Assembly: GCF_021018895.1 (NCBI RefSeq)
Contig: NC_079377.1
Location: forward strand, 24,359,501-24,423,500
Source: Seriola aureovittata
Lineage: Eukaryota; Chordata; Actinopteri; Carangiformes; Carangidae
Direction of reading: 5' to 3'
Length of the DNA stretch: 64,000 bases
The notes beneath the pieces are model-generated. The model saw nothing but the letters and a program-made list of their open reading frames with translations, was not told where the DNA came from and did no database searches. The position numbers and the translations under genes are program-made. Shown here piece after piece: positions 1-12,960 of this stretch; positions within the stretch are counted from its first letter, which is position 1; each line of letters begins with the position of its first letter.

Positions 1-440
1 ATTCTGTTACAGGGCCATTGTATACCTAACATTTAGTGCAAGCATGCAACAGCAGAATAAACCACATACAGCAGTTTACATATCATTACAGAGCGATCAC
101 TGTGTGCATTCACACGGTGTGGCACGGTTTTCTGAGCAGTTAATGTGCGCAAAGCAACTCTGGTGCACAGTAACGACACTGGAAGACAAACTCCCTCTAT
201 TTGCACAGTAATAAAGCTCTCTTTATCTGCAGCCCTTAAGCCACATACAAAAAAATCCCTGTTTTTAACCGAGTGGACGTAAGTAAGATTAATGATGAGA
301 GGAAGAGGGCGGAAACACTGATACTTACTATCCTTCTATTAGCCAAGTGCATTTGGTCTTGTATTTATAGTTTACTGGTCCGTCTGTGAGCGAGCCCGTC
401 AGGTCTGTTAATCTGTAGCACAGAGAGAAGACAGAAGTTA

Positions 441-870
441 AATAATAACAATAATAATAATAATAATAACTTTATTTATAGAGCACGTTCCATACGAGAG
501 ATGTAGCTCGAAGTGCTTTACAATAAAAACAATTAAACCAAATAAAAATAGACGATAAAAAGACAGAAGATGATAAAATACGTTAATAAAACAGAAACCA
601 GTGAGAATGGTAAAATATGAGAGAATTAATTAAAAGTTAAATAAATAGGTTTTCACTGAGCGTCTGTTATAGATCTTGGTGATGTTTCCATAGTGTGCAC
701 CGCCTTTTTTTCTTGTGTATATTTAAAAGTCTGTCAGTAAAAGATCTGAGAGCGTGTGAAGGATTATTAAATGACAGAGAATCTGGAAAGTACGCCGGTC
801 CCGAACCATTTACAGCTTTAAAAACAAGTAAAAAAGGACTTTAAAATCTCTTCTGAAAGAGATAAAAACT
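441..870 (-). mobile_element. LINE/SINE-like 3' end with ATT tail, relic
   Basis: On the minus strand this reads as a fish retroposon tail: a TTGTAAAGCAC-like motif, then CTCTATAAATAAAG and an (ATT)n tail at 441-470. The plus-strand counterpart is TTTATTTATAGAGCAC followed by AAGTGCTTTACAA. Sequence to about 870 (ATTTACAGCTTTAAAAACAA and similar) also looks repetitive, but its boundary is uncertain. No reverse-transcriptase frame survives. The family is not certain. Confidence 0.5.
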
Positions 871-2056
871 GCGGTAATATGATCTCTTTTCGTTTTTGTT
901 AAAACTTGAGCAGATATTCAGAGATGATGGTGAAATTCCTTAAGCTGCAAGCAACCGAAGCAAAACAAAAGAGTCAGCATCAAACTGAGAGGTTGGAGTT
1001 TCTGTGGTCTGGAAAACAGAAGCCGCTGCTTGTCAGACTTTTATCTTGTGAGATCGATTCTTACATCAGGGAGGCTCTGTGTCAGTCAGATCATGGGACA
1101 TCTAGTAGTTGTAACTGGACTGTTAGATTTACTACAGCGGGATCAAGTGTGACAGGTTTTCTGACGGTGTTAAGATGCACTGCAGCTGATGTCGGGCTGT
1201 GCCAGCAGTCAACTCTGTGCTATATTTCACTTTTCTACTTCATTTCAGACTATTTCACTTGCAATAAACCAGCGAAAAAAAAAATCAGAGGGTTTTGCTC
1301 CACGATCAGACTTCATTTGAAAAAAAGCAAAAGCTTCTGTTCCTTTTGACTGCCGGTTCAATAAAAGAGTTTGAATTTCTACTTTTAAAAAAAATCCTTG
1401 ATCGGCCATTTCCAAACTCAAATCATTAACATTTCATGAAAAGCGACTCTGAATGAACTAAATCACCACTCCTGCTGCACAGGTGGAGCAGCTGAACCGT
1501 ACATGTAATTCATATTGGGCAGTTTGAGATGATTTTCTGCTCCCTTAGGCATATTCAATAACATTGAAAATTCACACACCGCATCAAATGCTGATTGCCA
1601 GATTCCCTTTAAAGATGATAGATTATGCTAATTAGACTCCTACCTAACATCCACACAGAGGGTCATCAGAGGGAACTTACCTGGCCCGACTCCCCGCTAA
1701 GGTTGTATCATCCTTTCTCTTACTCTTACTGGCTGTCACCTTCTCTTTGGTTATAGTTCATTTCTTTTTTGTTTACGGTCATCTTCCTTCTTCCCTGGGT
1801 GTGCTATATCCAAACTAGCAGTGCTGTGTTGTGTCTCAGGGGCACCACCCTGAATCCACAGTCATATTTTGTATATCTTTTACACGGTTACTGCTAATTT
1901 TAATTCACTTTAAATGAATAGTTTTGACATTTAGTGAAATATGCTTATTCATTTTCTTCCCAAGAGGTACACGAGAAAATCATTGTCACTCTCATTTGTT
2001 GAAGTGTTTAGGTGAATTTATGTGCTGTACCTATTTCTTGCCAAGTAAACCCAGCC

Positions 2057-2688
2057 TAAGGTGACCTGATATCTGAAATGAAAACCGGGGACATTTCCAG
2101 TTCGGCGTTCAATATATCATTAAAATGTTTTTATCTATGATATAAAAAAGGAGGACAGTCATGTATTTTGACCAAGTAACTGTTTCACTGTAATAAACCA
2201 TTGTGAAGGCTGAGTGATTAAATGACGACTTCCTACCTTTCAAGCAGTCATGAAGTCCTATTGTCTATCTATTCCTCAATTATTTATATTCCTTTAGTTC
2301 GTAAGAGTCCACAGATCAAAAGCTTTAAAAGCATTTTTCATAAAAGGTCATGATTATTGTCACGTGGAGTTCGTCGGGCAACTTCTTCTTTTTCACTTCT
2401 TCCGTCATAAAAACAATTTTTTCAAGTTCCCGCTAGGGGGCTTTGGGTATGTTTGTTTTTGTAAGTATCCTTTCTCTGCCTAGAGATAACAACAAAAAAA
2501 ATCAGATTGGATGTCTATTTTGATCGTCTTAGCTTCTCTTCTAAAGCTGTTTTAGCTAGCAGCCAGCCCCCTCTGTTAGCCAAAACAAGCACAATGCTAG
2601 ACGTCTGTTTTTAATTACAAACACTAAAAACAGGGACATTTCCAGGGACAGCTCAAGCCAGGGAAACGGAGACATCTGGTCACTCTTA
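2057..2688. mobile_element. MITE-like DNA transposon remnant with imperfect terminal inverted repeats
   Basis: The left end (TAAGGTGACCTGATATCTG) and the reverse complement of the right end (TAAGAGTGACCAGATGTCTC) are imperfect inverted repeats about 630 bp apart. GGGGACATTTCCAG near 2087 and GGGACATTTCCAGGG near 2634 are further internal repeats. The interior has no transposase frame, so this is a non-autonomous element. The terminal motif (GGTGACCAGA.GTC) recurs in fish genomes from general knowledge; the superfamily is not assigned. No clear target duplication was established. Confidence 0.55.
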
Positions 2689-3529
2689 CCAAGGCTAGCT
2701 CCTTCTAGCATTCATGCTAAGCTAATCGAACTATTAAGCATGAGATACATCGGCGTCTTCTCCTCTAACTCTCCACAAGAAAGCAAATAAATGTATAAAT
2801 TTCACCAAATGTTGAGCAACTAAAACTATAGCTGTGGTGTAACACGTTTATCATGTTGCCCTACCTGACATCTACCTGTTTTTACTGCACCTCATTTAAA
2901 CTCCTACTCAACAAGAAGTGTTAGCATAGCATCAGTCATGCAGCCTGCTACTGTTTGATCATCAGCTGACTCACATCCAGTGTTGCACCTGCAGCATCAT
3001 GTGCATCAGGCTACTCCACTTAAGTGGATTTCCCTGCTCTCATGCTGCACAACATGTGGCTCATTCATGCATCACAGACGCCGCTGACGTAGCACACAGC
3101 CATCCCTAAACTACTTAACTTTGGGTTCATGAAGGTTATTGTCTCTACTAGTCAGACAAAAATAAAGCCTTTTAAATTTAAAACTCATGTATGAAACGAA
3201 CTCAATATTTCTGAGATACAGAAATAAGTACTTCAATATTAGAAAAATGCTAATTTATTAATATACTGTGTGTTCTCAGACAACATGTGTCTCACACTGA
3301 GCCTTGTATGAAGGAAACACTGGTGTCAGAATGGCAATAAAACATGACATCCCACTCATTTCAGGGTAAGACAGTGCATGTTACTGTTGCCATAGCGATT
3401 CCAACATAACATATTCATGTGACAATTGTAATAACCACAATGTTGTTCTACGTGCGTGGTAAACAGCGGTCACACCTGTCAATCAAAGTAATCCATTGTT
3501 GCATGGGAGGGAAAAGAGGAGAAAATTAA

Positions 3530-3531
<2 letters not shown>

Positions 3532-3574
<43 letters not shown>

Positions 3575-3705
3575 ACATTATTGCACAAAGTACGTCAGCA
3601 TCAGGGGCGCTGAAGACGTCGCAGCCTGCCTCGGACTACACAGTCTTACTGTGTGTGTGTGTGTATCTGTGTGTGTCTGTGTGTGTCTGTGTGTGTCTGT
3701 GTGTT
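3532..3705. repeat. (CA)n array followed by interrupted (GT)n array
   Basis: A (CA)n tract runs from 3532 to 3577. A (GT)n tract with TCTG interruptions runs from 3650 to 3705. The two are in opposite orientation on one strand and separated by about 70 bp, so a transcript could fold back on itself. Confidence 0.95.
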
Positions 3706-6649
3706 CATTATCCAAGCCTGCAGTGTCACTGTAGGCTCCGTGGTCACACTGGCATGCTGAAAACATAAAAACCATAAAACAAAATAAACTATTAGTGGAT
3801 GAAATTTGATCAAATTTAGTCATAAAATGCGGCAAAGCCAATGAGGTCAGTACACAACTCAAGTGTGCTGTTTCATTTACACATGACATGGTCAGATTTA
3901 TGAGTCTTCTTGTCGTTCACTACAATCAGTCAGCGGATAACAACTAGTGCAACAGTCACAGCGAGGCAGCAAACCTGTGTGGTCCTCCGTCCTCAAAATC
4001 AGTCCTCTGAGAGTACTCACACACCCTCTCCTGCTCTCGTCCTTCTTCATCTCTCTCTGTACTTTGTGTTACTTAATGCACCTGCAGCCTTGAGTCTGAA
4101 ACTGAGTGTTGCGGCACTTATTCTCAAAGGCGCCTCCTTGATCTGCAGTGGCTCACTTTTAGCAAAAGCATCTGACAAAGTGAAGGAATATAAATGTATT
4201 TAATGTGTATTTCAGCTCTCTTCTTTTTCAAAACTCTGCTGTTAGTGCCAACGTAGCACTTAGCATAAGCCTGGCCACAAAACCACTTTCAGACAACAGA
4301 GCAGTAAACCCCGTGTGTCTACTGGCCCTGCAACATATGGAGAGTGCCATGCCCTAAAGGCTGCTGCGGTCCACCTGCTCTAACATCATTATTACTTTCC
4401 CCAAATACAATAGTTTGCAGATTAAAACTTTGAGCCATATGACACAATTAAAACTGCAAGTTTTACAAACTAAGCTCATTAACATTGTTTATCAGAGCAG
4501 ACCTGAAAGTCATGAAACACTCATGTGTTTGTTCACTGCTGATGAGGAGGTGGATATTTCAGGGAACTAAGACACAAATAATAAAAAAAACACCTTTAAT
4601 TTGACTAATTGCCTCATCTCTAATAAAATAAAATATATACTTGCTATATACAAATACGTTCTGGTGTGCTCTGTATCAACATATTTGTTACTTGCCAAAT
4701 ACACATTTCCTCATTAGATTTCCTGATTGACAGAAAATCTAATCAGGACACAATTAAGCGTGCTGCAAAACATATTTGTTGTTGCAAATTAGTTGTTTAT
4801 ATACATCATTTGCAGAAGACAAGGTTGCAGCGGCGCCACTCCCACCGTGTTTACATTCGAAACAGTGGAGTTGGCGGCAGCAACTGGCACCGTAGCTGAG
4901 CATTCACTCCCGTCTTTCTTGGTAACTGCGCAGTAACCGACGTTTGCAGTGCGTTCATTTTCGTTTTCACCTTCAGATAAAGAGCGTTCGACCCTGTTCC
5001 CTGCGGCGAAATATCCAAATTGTAAAAAATAATCGGATTGTTTTGCCAGGGGAGCAAGGGAGCAAACTAGCCTGTGAGCCGGATCCCTGGAGATCACTCC
5101 ACCACCATCATCACCATCAGTCAGTGCATGAGATTAAGGGTGTGTCGGGCCAAATGTGCTGCCTCTCCGTAATGACAGAGCAAACAGATTGCAGCGCAGC
5201 CGGACACGGGCCACACAGTAAAAGCTGAAATCCTGCCAATAAAACACAAGCAACACGTACACTTTACTGCATACGCTCACAGACACGTGAGATTCCCTTT
5301 GGTGTCGTCTCCTCTTTGAGCCGTCCCTCATCCCCTTCGCTTCTTCCCTCTCTATCCTTCTCCCTCTCCGTCTCTCCTATCACTCCCTGCTTATCACAGT
5401 TTGATCCTCTGGCTCTAATCCCAGATTAGAAGAGAAATATTCATCTAATGCTGCTGTAATGCCTGATTCAAATGATATTGATGAGACGGTGGAAAAAGAG
5501 TTTTCATCGTCTTTTTTTTCTCCTTGACGATGAAACTTGATTACTATAGATTTCTGGAATGACATTCATAAGATCTATTGTCTTTTATCTTGTCTTATTA
5601 CTGCAGTGATGTCATTCATGCTGACATTTGTCAAAATTTGAAACTGTATTTCACATCATCTGAACAAATCTGAAAACTTCCACAAAGAAGTCCACGTCTG
5701 TTTCCTTTAACACTGAATATTATTAATGCAAAAAAGCAAAGATAGCAGCATGTACTTTATGTAGTAAATGACGCTGAACTTTAAGTCTTAATAAAATGTA
5801 AACAGGTGAGTTATATAAACAGTTGTCATCAAGGAGGAAATTAATTTATAAATTTTTTTTTACATAAATCTGAGTTATGACAGTCTGAGATGGAAATAGA
5901 CGAATGAGAAAAAAGGGGAAGCAGCAAAAATAAGAGCAGAAGTAAAATAAAATGTTTCAGGAACAGTTTAAGTTCTCTACTAAAATACTGATACTGGGTC
6001 GTACTAGCCTGAAGACGCTAGTACTATTTAAAGTAAAGTAGCTAAGCTAGCGGGCTATGGCTACGCTACTATCTAACCTACCACAGATGTATTGGCCTGA
6101 GTGACAGCTAGCTATCTGCACAAGAAAGATATAGCATCATGAGTTAGCCTAGCTGCCAATTTGTTCCAGCACTGTAACAATAAAACCGCCTAGCTCCCAG
6201 CATGCATTTCACCCATACACCCCCACCATCATGAAAAACAATTTAACAAATATGTTTCTACAAGTTATAAAGGCTTGAACCGAATAATACCGGATTATTA
6301 TTATTATTATTATTTATTCTATCTCCAACACTTCGATCCTTACAGCTGAAGTTAAGGAGTAAAACTGAGCTGTAGCCTTGGTGTGTCTCTCCTCCCAGAC
6401 TTCCTGGTTAATTGAAAAACTCTGTGAGAGCTGAGTGAATGTGCAGAGAGGCTCAGCCTGTCTATGAAAACATGTGAAAGGTAGATCCCATTCATAGTTA
6501 ATGAGGAGCTGACTGGAGTGGCCTCCTACAGCCCCAACAAACCATCACTCCAAACGCCTCACCCATTAATCCCCACTAAAAAAGCCTGGCATAGAAGAAG
6601 ACAGCAAGACACACTCATACCTTCTGTGCACACATGCGAGCATAAGGCG

Positions 6650-6651
<2 letters not shown>

Positions 6652-6701
<50 letters not shown>
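6652..6701. repeat. (CA)25 microsatellite
   Basis: An uninterrupted CA dinucleotide run of about 50 bp. Open frames across it that encode His-Thr or Cys-Val runs are artefacts of the repeat. Confidence 0.97.
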
Positions 6702-6702
<1 letters not shown>

Positions 6703-6800
6703 CCCACAAAGGTTACCAGAGACGGCAGCCTGTCAAAGAGTTCACAGCATGAAGCCAAAGTCACATCTTTTACAGATTCCACAGGACTATATTCAGGGTT

Positions 6801-6801
6801 A

Positions 6802-6836
<35 letters not shown>

Positions 6837-6865
6837 CAGTATACACACAGATGTGGGGGGGGGGG
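6801..6865. repeat. (AC)n(AT)n microsatellite with adjacent poly-G
   Basis: AC repeats to about 6828 pass into a short AT run (to 6837), then after a few bases a run of 11 G at 6855-6865. Confidence 0.93.
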
Positions 6866-7219
6866 CATGAGAAGGTGAAGGTGGCCGAGGCAGAGGAGGC
6901 ACAAAGGCAGTAAGAGATGAGAGGAGGAGACAGAGAGAGCGAGGGAGATAAAACAGAGACAGGGACGACTGGATGAGGTATGGAGGAAGAGAGTCCGGCA
7001 CCCTGTGAAATATTCATCTGCTCCGGGTGAATAATTGATGTGGTACAGAAGACAGACGCATGAAGGATAGACAGACAAATGGATGGAAAGAGAGCAAGAG
7101 GGGCAGATAGAGACGGAGAGGAAGAGACATAGAGCCCCATGTCTTCAGGTAGCGTAGGTACAAATCTCCTGAACGCTCACTTGCCGTCTGCCTCCGTCAC
7201 ACCCTGACTAACGAACATC

Positions 7220-7860
7220 ATCATATAAGACGCTATAGATAATAAAATAATCCTAATTTTAGGTTTTAACATTAAAGGCATTAGAATAACAGACACAATA
7301 TCTACTGAAATCCAACATGTTATCCTTCTCTTGCTAAATCCAATCAATTAAAGTGTATCCCCTTGAGTCCCCTTGTATACAGCGCCTCATGAAACTGTTA
7401 AATCCCCCATTTCACTATATAACGATGAATACATTAATATTTGTATATATTTCTCTATATATTCAAATTGCAGCAATAATACTTTTAATGATTTACTAGT
7501 AAGTAACAAGAGTTTTACACACAATATATTTTACAATATATTTTCTTAAGAAAATTAAAAATTGAATATATTGTCACATCAAGTCAGTTAGTGGTGAGAA
7601 AAGCAACTTAATAAGCAGGTGGTCTTTGCTATGGAAGACCAAAGTAATAAAACAGTTCCTTCATTTCATATTTTAATAGGCATTAAAAATAGGAATTGTA
7701 AAAAGAATTTATAACTGAATGATTAATCCATCAATAAATAATTGAGATTTAAAAATGGAATATAAAAACAGCTTAAAATACTCACTGAATAAACCATTTA
7801 GTAATACATTTATTAATTCATGAATAAATGATAGAATTTTATTAGAAATAGGATTTTAAT
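7220..7860. other. A+T-rich stretch, no gene seen
   Basis: A long A+T-rich stretch (many TAATAAA and TATATTT words) with no coding signal, repeat unit or RNA gene that I recognise. It ends at a short poly-C/(CA)n tract at 7898-7928. Confidence 0.6.
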
Positions 7861-8833
7861 ATTGTCGTATTACAGGCACAGAAAGGAGATGAGAGGACCC
7901 CCCCCCCACACACACACACACACACACAATATCTCACTGACTCTTCCTGCCAATTCATCAGCCTTCAAAAACTACAGCTCCCATGAGCCTTTGCCTTTGT
8001 CACACAGAACAGCTCTGCCGCAGCTAATGCATCAGCAGATTTAAGATTGAATGGGCTTTAATGGCAACCAGAAAGAAAATCAAATTACACCGGTCTTAGC
8101 TTTTAAAGAGTGACAGACTAAAGTTAAGCAGATTGTCCACTTCCTGTACAAAACAAAAGGGAGAATGACATCACTCATTGAGGCGGCAGGTTTTACAGGA
8201 AGCATGAAAACAGCCTGGTTGATTTCTCCCTCCTGCTCCCTCCACTGCAACGAGACAGACACTCGCTCTGAGAGAAACACATAATCAACAACAACCACAG
8301 CCTCACACACGACCACGACCGCGCACACACAAACACACACACACAGAGGCGTTCAGTGACAGCGCGGAGTCAGCTGAGAGTGACGTCACTGTGAGTAACG
8401 TGTTTGTGTTAAACTTGACTCCGAGGAACCTCCACTGACTGTTTTCATTCGCTGACCCAGTAACTGGGAACTTAACCCTTCCCACTACAGGCCTGTTCTT
8501 TACACGTTACCATGAAGCAGCCTGAGAGACGTCCAGAAATGACTTCACTCTGCAAGAATCCGCCTCACACACACACACACACACACGAAAAAGAGACACA
8601 AAAAAATAATCATAAAAATTCAGAGCCTTGAATATCATCCAAGAATAACACCACTCCTCGACTATATGGTCTTAGATGACCTTATTTAGAAACACAGCTC
8701 ATGGCAGTGACTCATTGGAAGGAGTCGTATAATTCACAACAACACACAACACACACAGGCCAGTAGAGTTTCACTTCTGAATCCATCCTCCGATACGTTA
8801 AGTTAAAAAAGTGGTACTATCACATTCGATATC

Positions 8834-9048
8834 AAACTAGAACCACCTCCTCGTGGTCGTATCCCTCCGCCACTCAGACTTCTTTCAGGTTACGTCCCTG
8901 TTTATCCAGAGTCGTATAAAATATGAACCATTTGTGTGAAATTTTCTCATAGTTGCTGTGTGAAGTCTTGAGTAATGGTTAAGTGTTATCTGAGGTCACC
9001 ACGACTTCACCTTTGACCTTTGACCGCCAAAATCGAATTGGTTTTCAG
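8834..9048 (+). repeat. dispersed repeat, copy A (inverted copy at 63641-63760)
   Basis: The reverse complement of this stretch matches 63641-63760. Shared words include AACCTGAA, AGTCTGAGTGGCGGAGGGAT and AAACAGGGA.GTAACC. Copy A carries about 90 bp that copy B lacks. Both copies contain TGACCTTTGACC (9014-9025 here), a direct-repeat-1 nuclear-receptor-type motif. The ends are approximate and no coding capacity remains. Confidence 0.75.
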
Positions 9049-9214
9049 CGTCCAGACATCACTTCCTGGTTAACTGCTGCACCACAGGCTTCACCGACAC
9101 AACATCTCGCTGAGAGTTTTATTTTTTCATCATCCTGAATCTCAGATTAACGACGACAGCGCCGACAGTCGTAAAGCGTTTCCACATTTTTTTTTTTTTA
9201 ATCATTAATTTTTA

Positions 9215-9317
9215 TTGTTCGTCCTCAATTTTATCTCGTCTCGTAAAGAGCTTTGTAACTGTCTTTTGAAAGGCAATATATAAATAAGGATTATTATTAT
9301 TATTATTATTATTATTA
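9215..9317 (+). mobile_element. LINE/SINE-like 3' tail ending in (ATT)n
   Basis: AGAGCTTTGTAACTGTC then GGCAATATATAAATAAGGA and an (ATT)n tail is the recurrent 3' end of fish L2-like retroposons, here in plus orientation. Only the tail is recognisable. Confidence 0.6.
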
Positions 9318-10056
9318 GACCAGTAGCAGCCACTGTCGGTCTGGTGACATTTAACCTGCTACAGCTGGTGTTTGTTAAAGACTGTTAATTAACAAGAATA
9401 TTACATTGCTTTTTTACATTCTTTAATATGCAGGTAATGTTGCAGGGCCGGGTTTGTTAGTAACTTTTCTTCATTACAAACAGCTGCCCTGTCTGAGAGT
9501 AGTAAGTGTTGTCATGTCAGTGTGATTTCTGAATGAAACCCATTAGACACTCAGGTTTCACACAGGTCCATTCATCGTCAGCCGCTCGGTGGGGGATGAG
9601 CCCGGTGGCGTCGACATGTTTCCTCCACTATAAAATCACACAGGAGGGTCTGAGCGTGTCGCCTCGTGGCTGAGTCGCACCACAAAGGCAAAATCTGGAA
9701 TAATATTTGGTCTGGTAATGGTCTCCACGGTAACCTGAGAGCTTCAAGCACCGACTCCGTCCTGCTCCTCTTGTTTATCTGTTACAACAATCCACACGTT
9801 ACTTGGCATGTACGGCCGCGGTTTTATCTCGCAGCGCATCCACTTTCCAATATTGCACGCCGTTTATGTTTGTGTTAGAGTTCAAACAGGCGTCTGATAA
9901 AAACAGGAAGTGGTGTTATCGGTGACACCTCTTAAACGCTGCGCAAAACTCTGGCGGTGGATAAAACACACTGAACGCGGCAGCAGAACTACATAAAGCC
10001 GGTGATGGATAACCAGACAACCCAAGAACGACGGCTGCATTGTTCACACCGACGAG

Positions 10057-10060
<4 letters not shown>

Positions 10061-10111
<51 letters not shown>

Positions 10112-10155
10112 TCGCAGAGTCCCAGTGCTGGGGCCTCTAGTGAAGATTGAGAGAT

Positions 10156-10189
<34 letters not shown>

Positions 10190-10347
10190 CATGTGTGTGT
10201 GTGTGTGCATCAAGGGAAAGCTAAAAGAGGAGATGAATGACCAACAATTGAATAACCTTGACCTTCTCTGCAGATATCCTTTATTAAAAATCAAGAAAAG
10301 CCCTACGACTGGGAATAACGAGGGCAGAGAGTGAGAGTTTGTGTGTC

Positions 10348-10405
<58 letters not shown>

Positions 10406-10504
10406 TGCATATGATTGATGTTACTGGGTCTCTATCACCTACGGTATAGTCACGGTCCAATGGCTTTCACACCAGCGCATCATTCATCGCCAGCCCCCCG
10501 AATA

Positions 10505-10540
<36 letters not shown>

Positions 10541-10557
10541 ATACGCACACTCTCACA

Positions 10558-10607
<50 letters not shown>
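10061..10607. repeat. cluster of CA and GT arrays in alternating orientation
   Basis: (CA)n at 10061-10106, (GT)n at 10163-10208 (interrupted once), (GT)n at 10357-10403, (CA)n at 10517-10541 and (CA)n at 10559-10607. CA and GT tracts on the same strand are reverse complements, so adjacent arrays form large inverted repeats. Confidence 0.95.
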
Positions 10608-10608
<1 letters not shown>

Positions 10609-10654
10609 CATAAGGATCCTGTACCTCAAATAAGGTCAAAGCAAAGCTAATGGG

Positions 10655-10945
10655 AACATGGCAGATTTCAATAGAAAAACAAGGGAAAGGCAAAGGAAAA
10701 AGAGGAAAGTGAAGATGGAGAGAATAATAACAGGAAGAAAGAAGTAAAGGGGGGAAAGAAAGGAAGAGAGAAAAAATGATGGAAAGGAAATAAAAATACA
10801 TAAAATGAGAAGAGGAAAGAAATGGAGGAAAGGAAAAGGAGGAGAAAAGGAAAGGAATGGAGAAACATAAAGGACAAGAGGAGAAGAGAGGAGAAAAGAA
10901 AACGGAAAACAAAAAGAATAAAAGAAAGAAAATTAAAAATAATAA
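10655..10945 (+). repeat. ~290-bp polypurine tract
   Basis: Almost every base on the plus strand is A or G (GGAAAG, AGAGGA, GAAAAGG words) with few pyrimidine interruptions. It directly follows the CA arrays. The minus strand is correspondingly C+T-rich, which produces spurious Phe/Ser/Leu frames. Confidence 0.9.
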
Positions 10946-11859
10946 TAAAAGTAAAAGTTCTGAATATAATTAGTTCCTGAGTAAAAGTAACACGCTGATG
11001 TAAAACAAGAGACTTCAGGTTTTTGGGGGAATATGATCATAAACGTTCAGTTGATCGTCATCTTTGGGAATTTGATTTTGATTGTTGGGCTGAAAAGAGA
11101 AGAAATGAGACGTGTCTAGTTTGAGCTAATCGTCTCCCGCAGAGAATGAATCACACCTGGACTCCCGACGAAGCAGGTTCCCTTTCATATAGACCTGGAC
11201 AAACGTGACGCTGTCTGACGCTGGCTTTTACCTGTAAAATGTTTTTAGTTCACCTGAATTTTTTTCTTTCGTGCAGAAAAAAACGGAACCACAGGGAAAA
11301 CGCAACAAGACGGAAAAAACACATCAGCAGCTGAATTTCAAGAACTTTTATCGATAGTTTCTTCAGATCTGCCACCGTTTTTTTTTTTTACCAAAATCAA
11401 ATCAGCGAAAACCGTGTTCTAATAACCAACCTGAGAGGAAAGGTGCAGGGTTGAAGCCACCTGTGGTTACGTGATGCTCCCTGCAGTTTTACATGTTCAA
11501 CTTTCAGCTTTAATAGACCCGGGGCAGCGGTTAATAGACCCACTCCTGTAGTGAGTCATTAGGGAGACGGGTCTGTATTCTCAGGTTGAAGCTTGAGGAC
11601 TGATGAGGCTCTGCCGAGGCGCCGGAGGAACATGCGGCTCCGTTTGCTCAAACATGAGGGGATGAATATTTGAATATGACTTTCACATCCCGCAGAGGCA
11701 GATGGGTAAAGCAAAGTCACCTCATGTGTATGGATGTCTGCATCGATATGCAGCCCGCTGCTTGTGATGGTGGAAGAGGACGGAGGGTTATATGTGTGTT
11801 GTGTCTCGTTTTCCTCTCCTGTCTCCGACTCTTTCTTTTACCTTTTTTCTCGTGCATTT

Positions 11860-11907
11860 CATCTTTCCTTTCCTTTTCCCCCCTTTTTCTTTCTTTCTTT
11901 CTTTCAG
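11860..11907 (+). repeat. short polypyrimidine (TTTC)n tract
   Basis: T and C only, ending in TTTCTTTCTTTC. No other content was recognised from about 10950 to 12110. Confidence 0.85.
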
Positions 11908-12118
11908 CTTCTTTAATCTTCGGTGTGACACAGTGCCAGGGCCTACGCACTTATAAAACTCTTCCACCTCCATGTTGCAGCAAAAATGTTAGCAACTCAT
12001 TACTTTCCATGACATAACGCCTTGCCTCTGGCTGCGTGCACATGAATATCTTTTCATTTCAAAGCGGCGTTTTAAAAACGAAAACGATCTTCACCCAGAA
12101 GCTTTTTAGCTCTGTATA

Positions 12119-12960
12119 ACATTTACATTGACTCGTTTGGCAGACGCTTTTATCCAAAGCAACTTACAAGTCAGTGATATCGCTAAAGCCTCGGTGCAGT
12201 AGGAAACCTTGGCGTAAGTACTGAGTACTACATCTATTTAATAAGTGCAAGGACATCAAGTAAAGAAGCGCAGTGAAAGTGCAAAGTGAGAGCTAGTTAG
12301 GAATGTTAGAGCTGTTAGGAGACGAGCTGCTCTCTGAAGAGACGAGTCTTCAGGAGACTGTTGATGATGCAGAGGATCGCTCCTCCTCTGACAGTGTTTG
12401 GTAACTTCCACCATCAGGGAACCTCAGACCAGAACAGTCTGGACTGAGACCGTCTTGTGTGCAGGGATGGTGATGACGGACGACGATCCCTGGAGGAACG
12501 CAGTGGTTGAGGAGGAGCATAAAGCTGATTGAGTTCAAGTAGATGGAGCAGAGTCAGAAGTCTCTCTGAAGGCAGCATTAGAGACGTGAATCTGATTCAG
12601 GCGGCCATGGGTAGCCAGTGGAGGTCGATGAGCAGAGGAGTGACTCGTGACCTTTCGGGCAGATTGAAGACCAGACGTGCTGCTGCATTCTGGACCATCT
12701 GTTCGGGGGTGACAGCGCACAAAGGGAGGTGAGGTGAGAGATGATCTTGACCTTGTCTAAGAGGTGGGTGGAGTCTCGAGTCAGGTAACGCCTGATTTTT
12801 CCAACGGCGAACAGAGCAGAGACACGAGCAGAGCTGCTCATCAAACATGACACCCAGGTTTCTGCAGACCTTGGTTGGGGTGAGAGATGAAGAGGCAACT
12901 TTGATTTTGATACCACTCGAGTATATCTGGCCAAACAGCTCAGGGCGTTAGAGGACCTCT
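12119..12960 (-). mobile_element. L2-like LINE 3' relic: reverse-transcriptase C-terminus plus 3' UTR
   Basis: On the minus strand a degraded frame (about 12848-12597) encodes VQNAAARLVFN, then VTPLL and LHWLP, the conserved block near the C-terminus of fish L2/Rex-type LINE reverse transcriptases. Further down the same strand come CTGAAGACTCGTCTCTTCAG (the usual LKTRLF end of such frames) and then the 3' tail GCTTTGGATAAAAGCGTCTG at 12140-12160. Order and orientation fit one 5'-truncated element running right to left. Stops and frame changes show it is dead. The clade is assigned from motif memory only; the right boundary is approximate. Confidence 0.7.

Noticed and set aside
906..1349. 147-codon open frame
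   Set aside because: No ATG start, no recognisable domain and no splice context; it lies beside retroposon-derived sequence in an intron.
2425..2445. CTCF site at CCGCTAGGGGGC
   Set aside because: Only 11 of 14 core positions match, and it lies in a MITE-like element; too weak to list.
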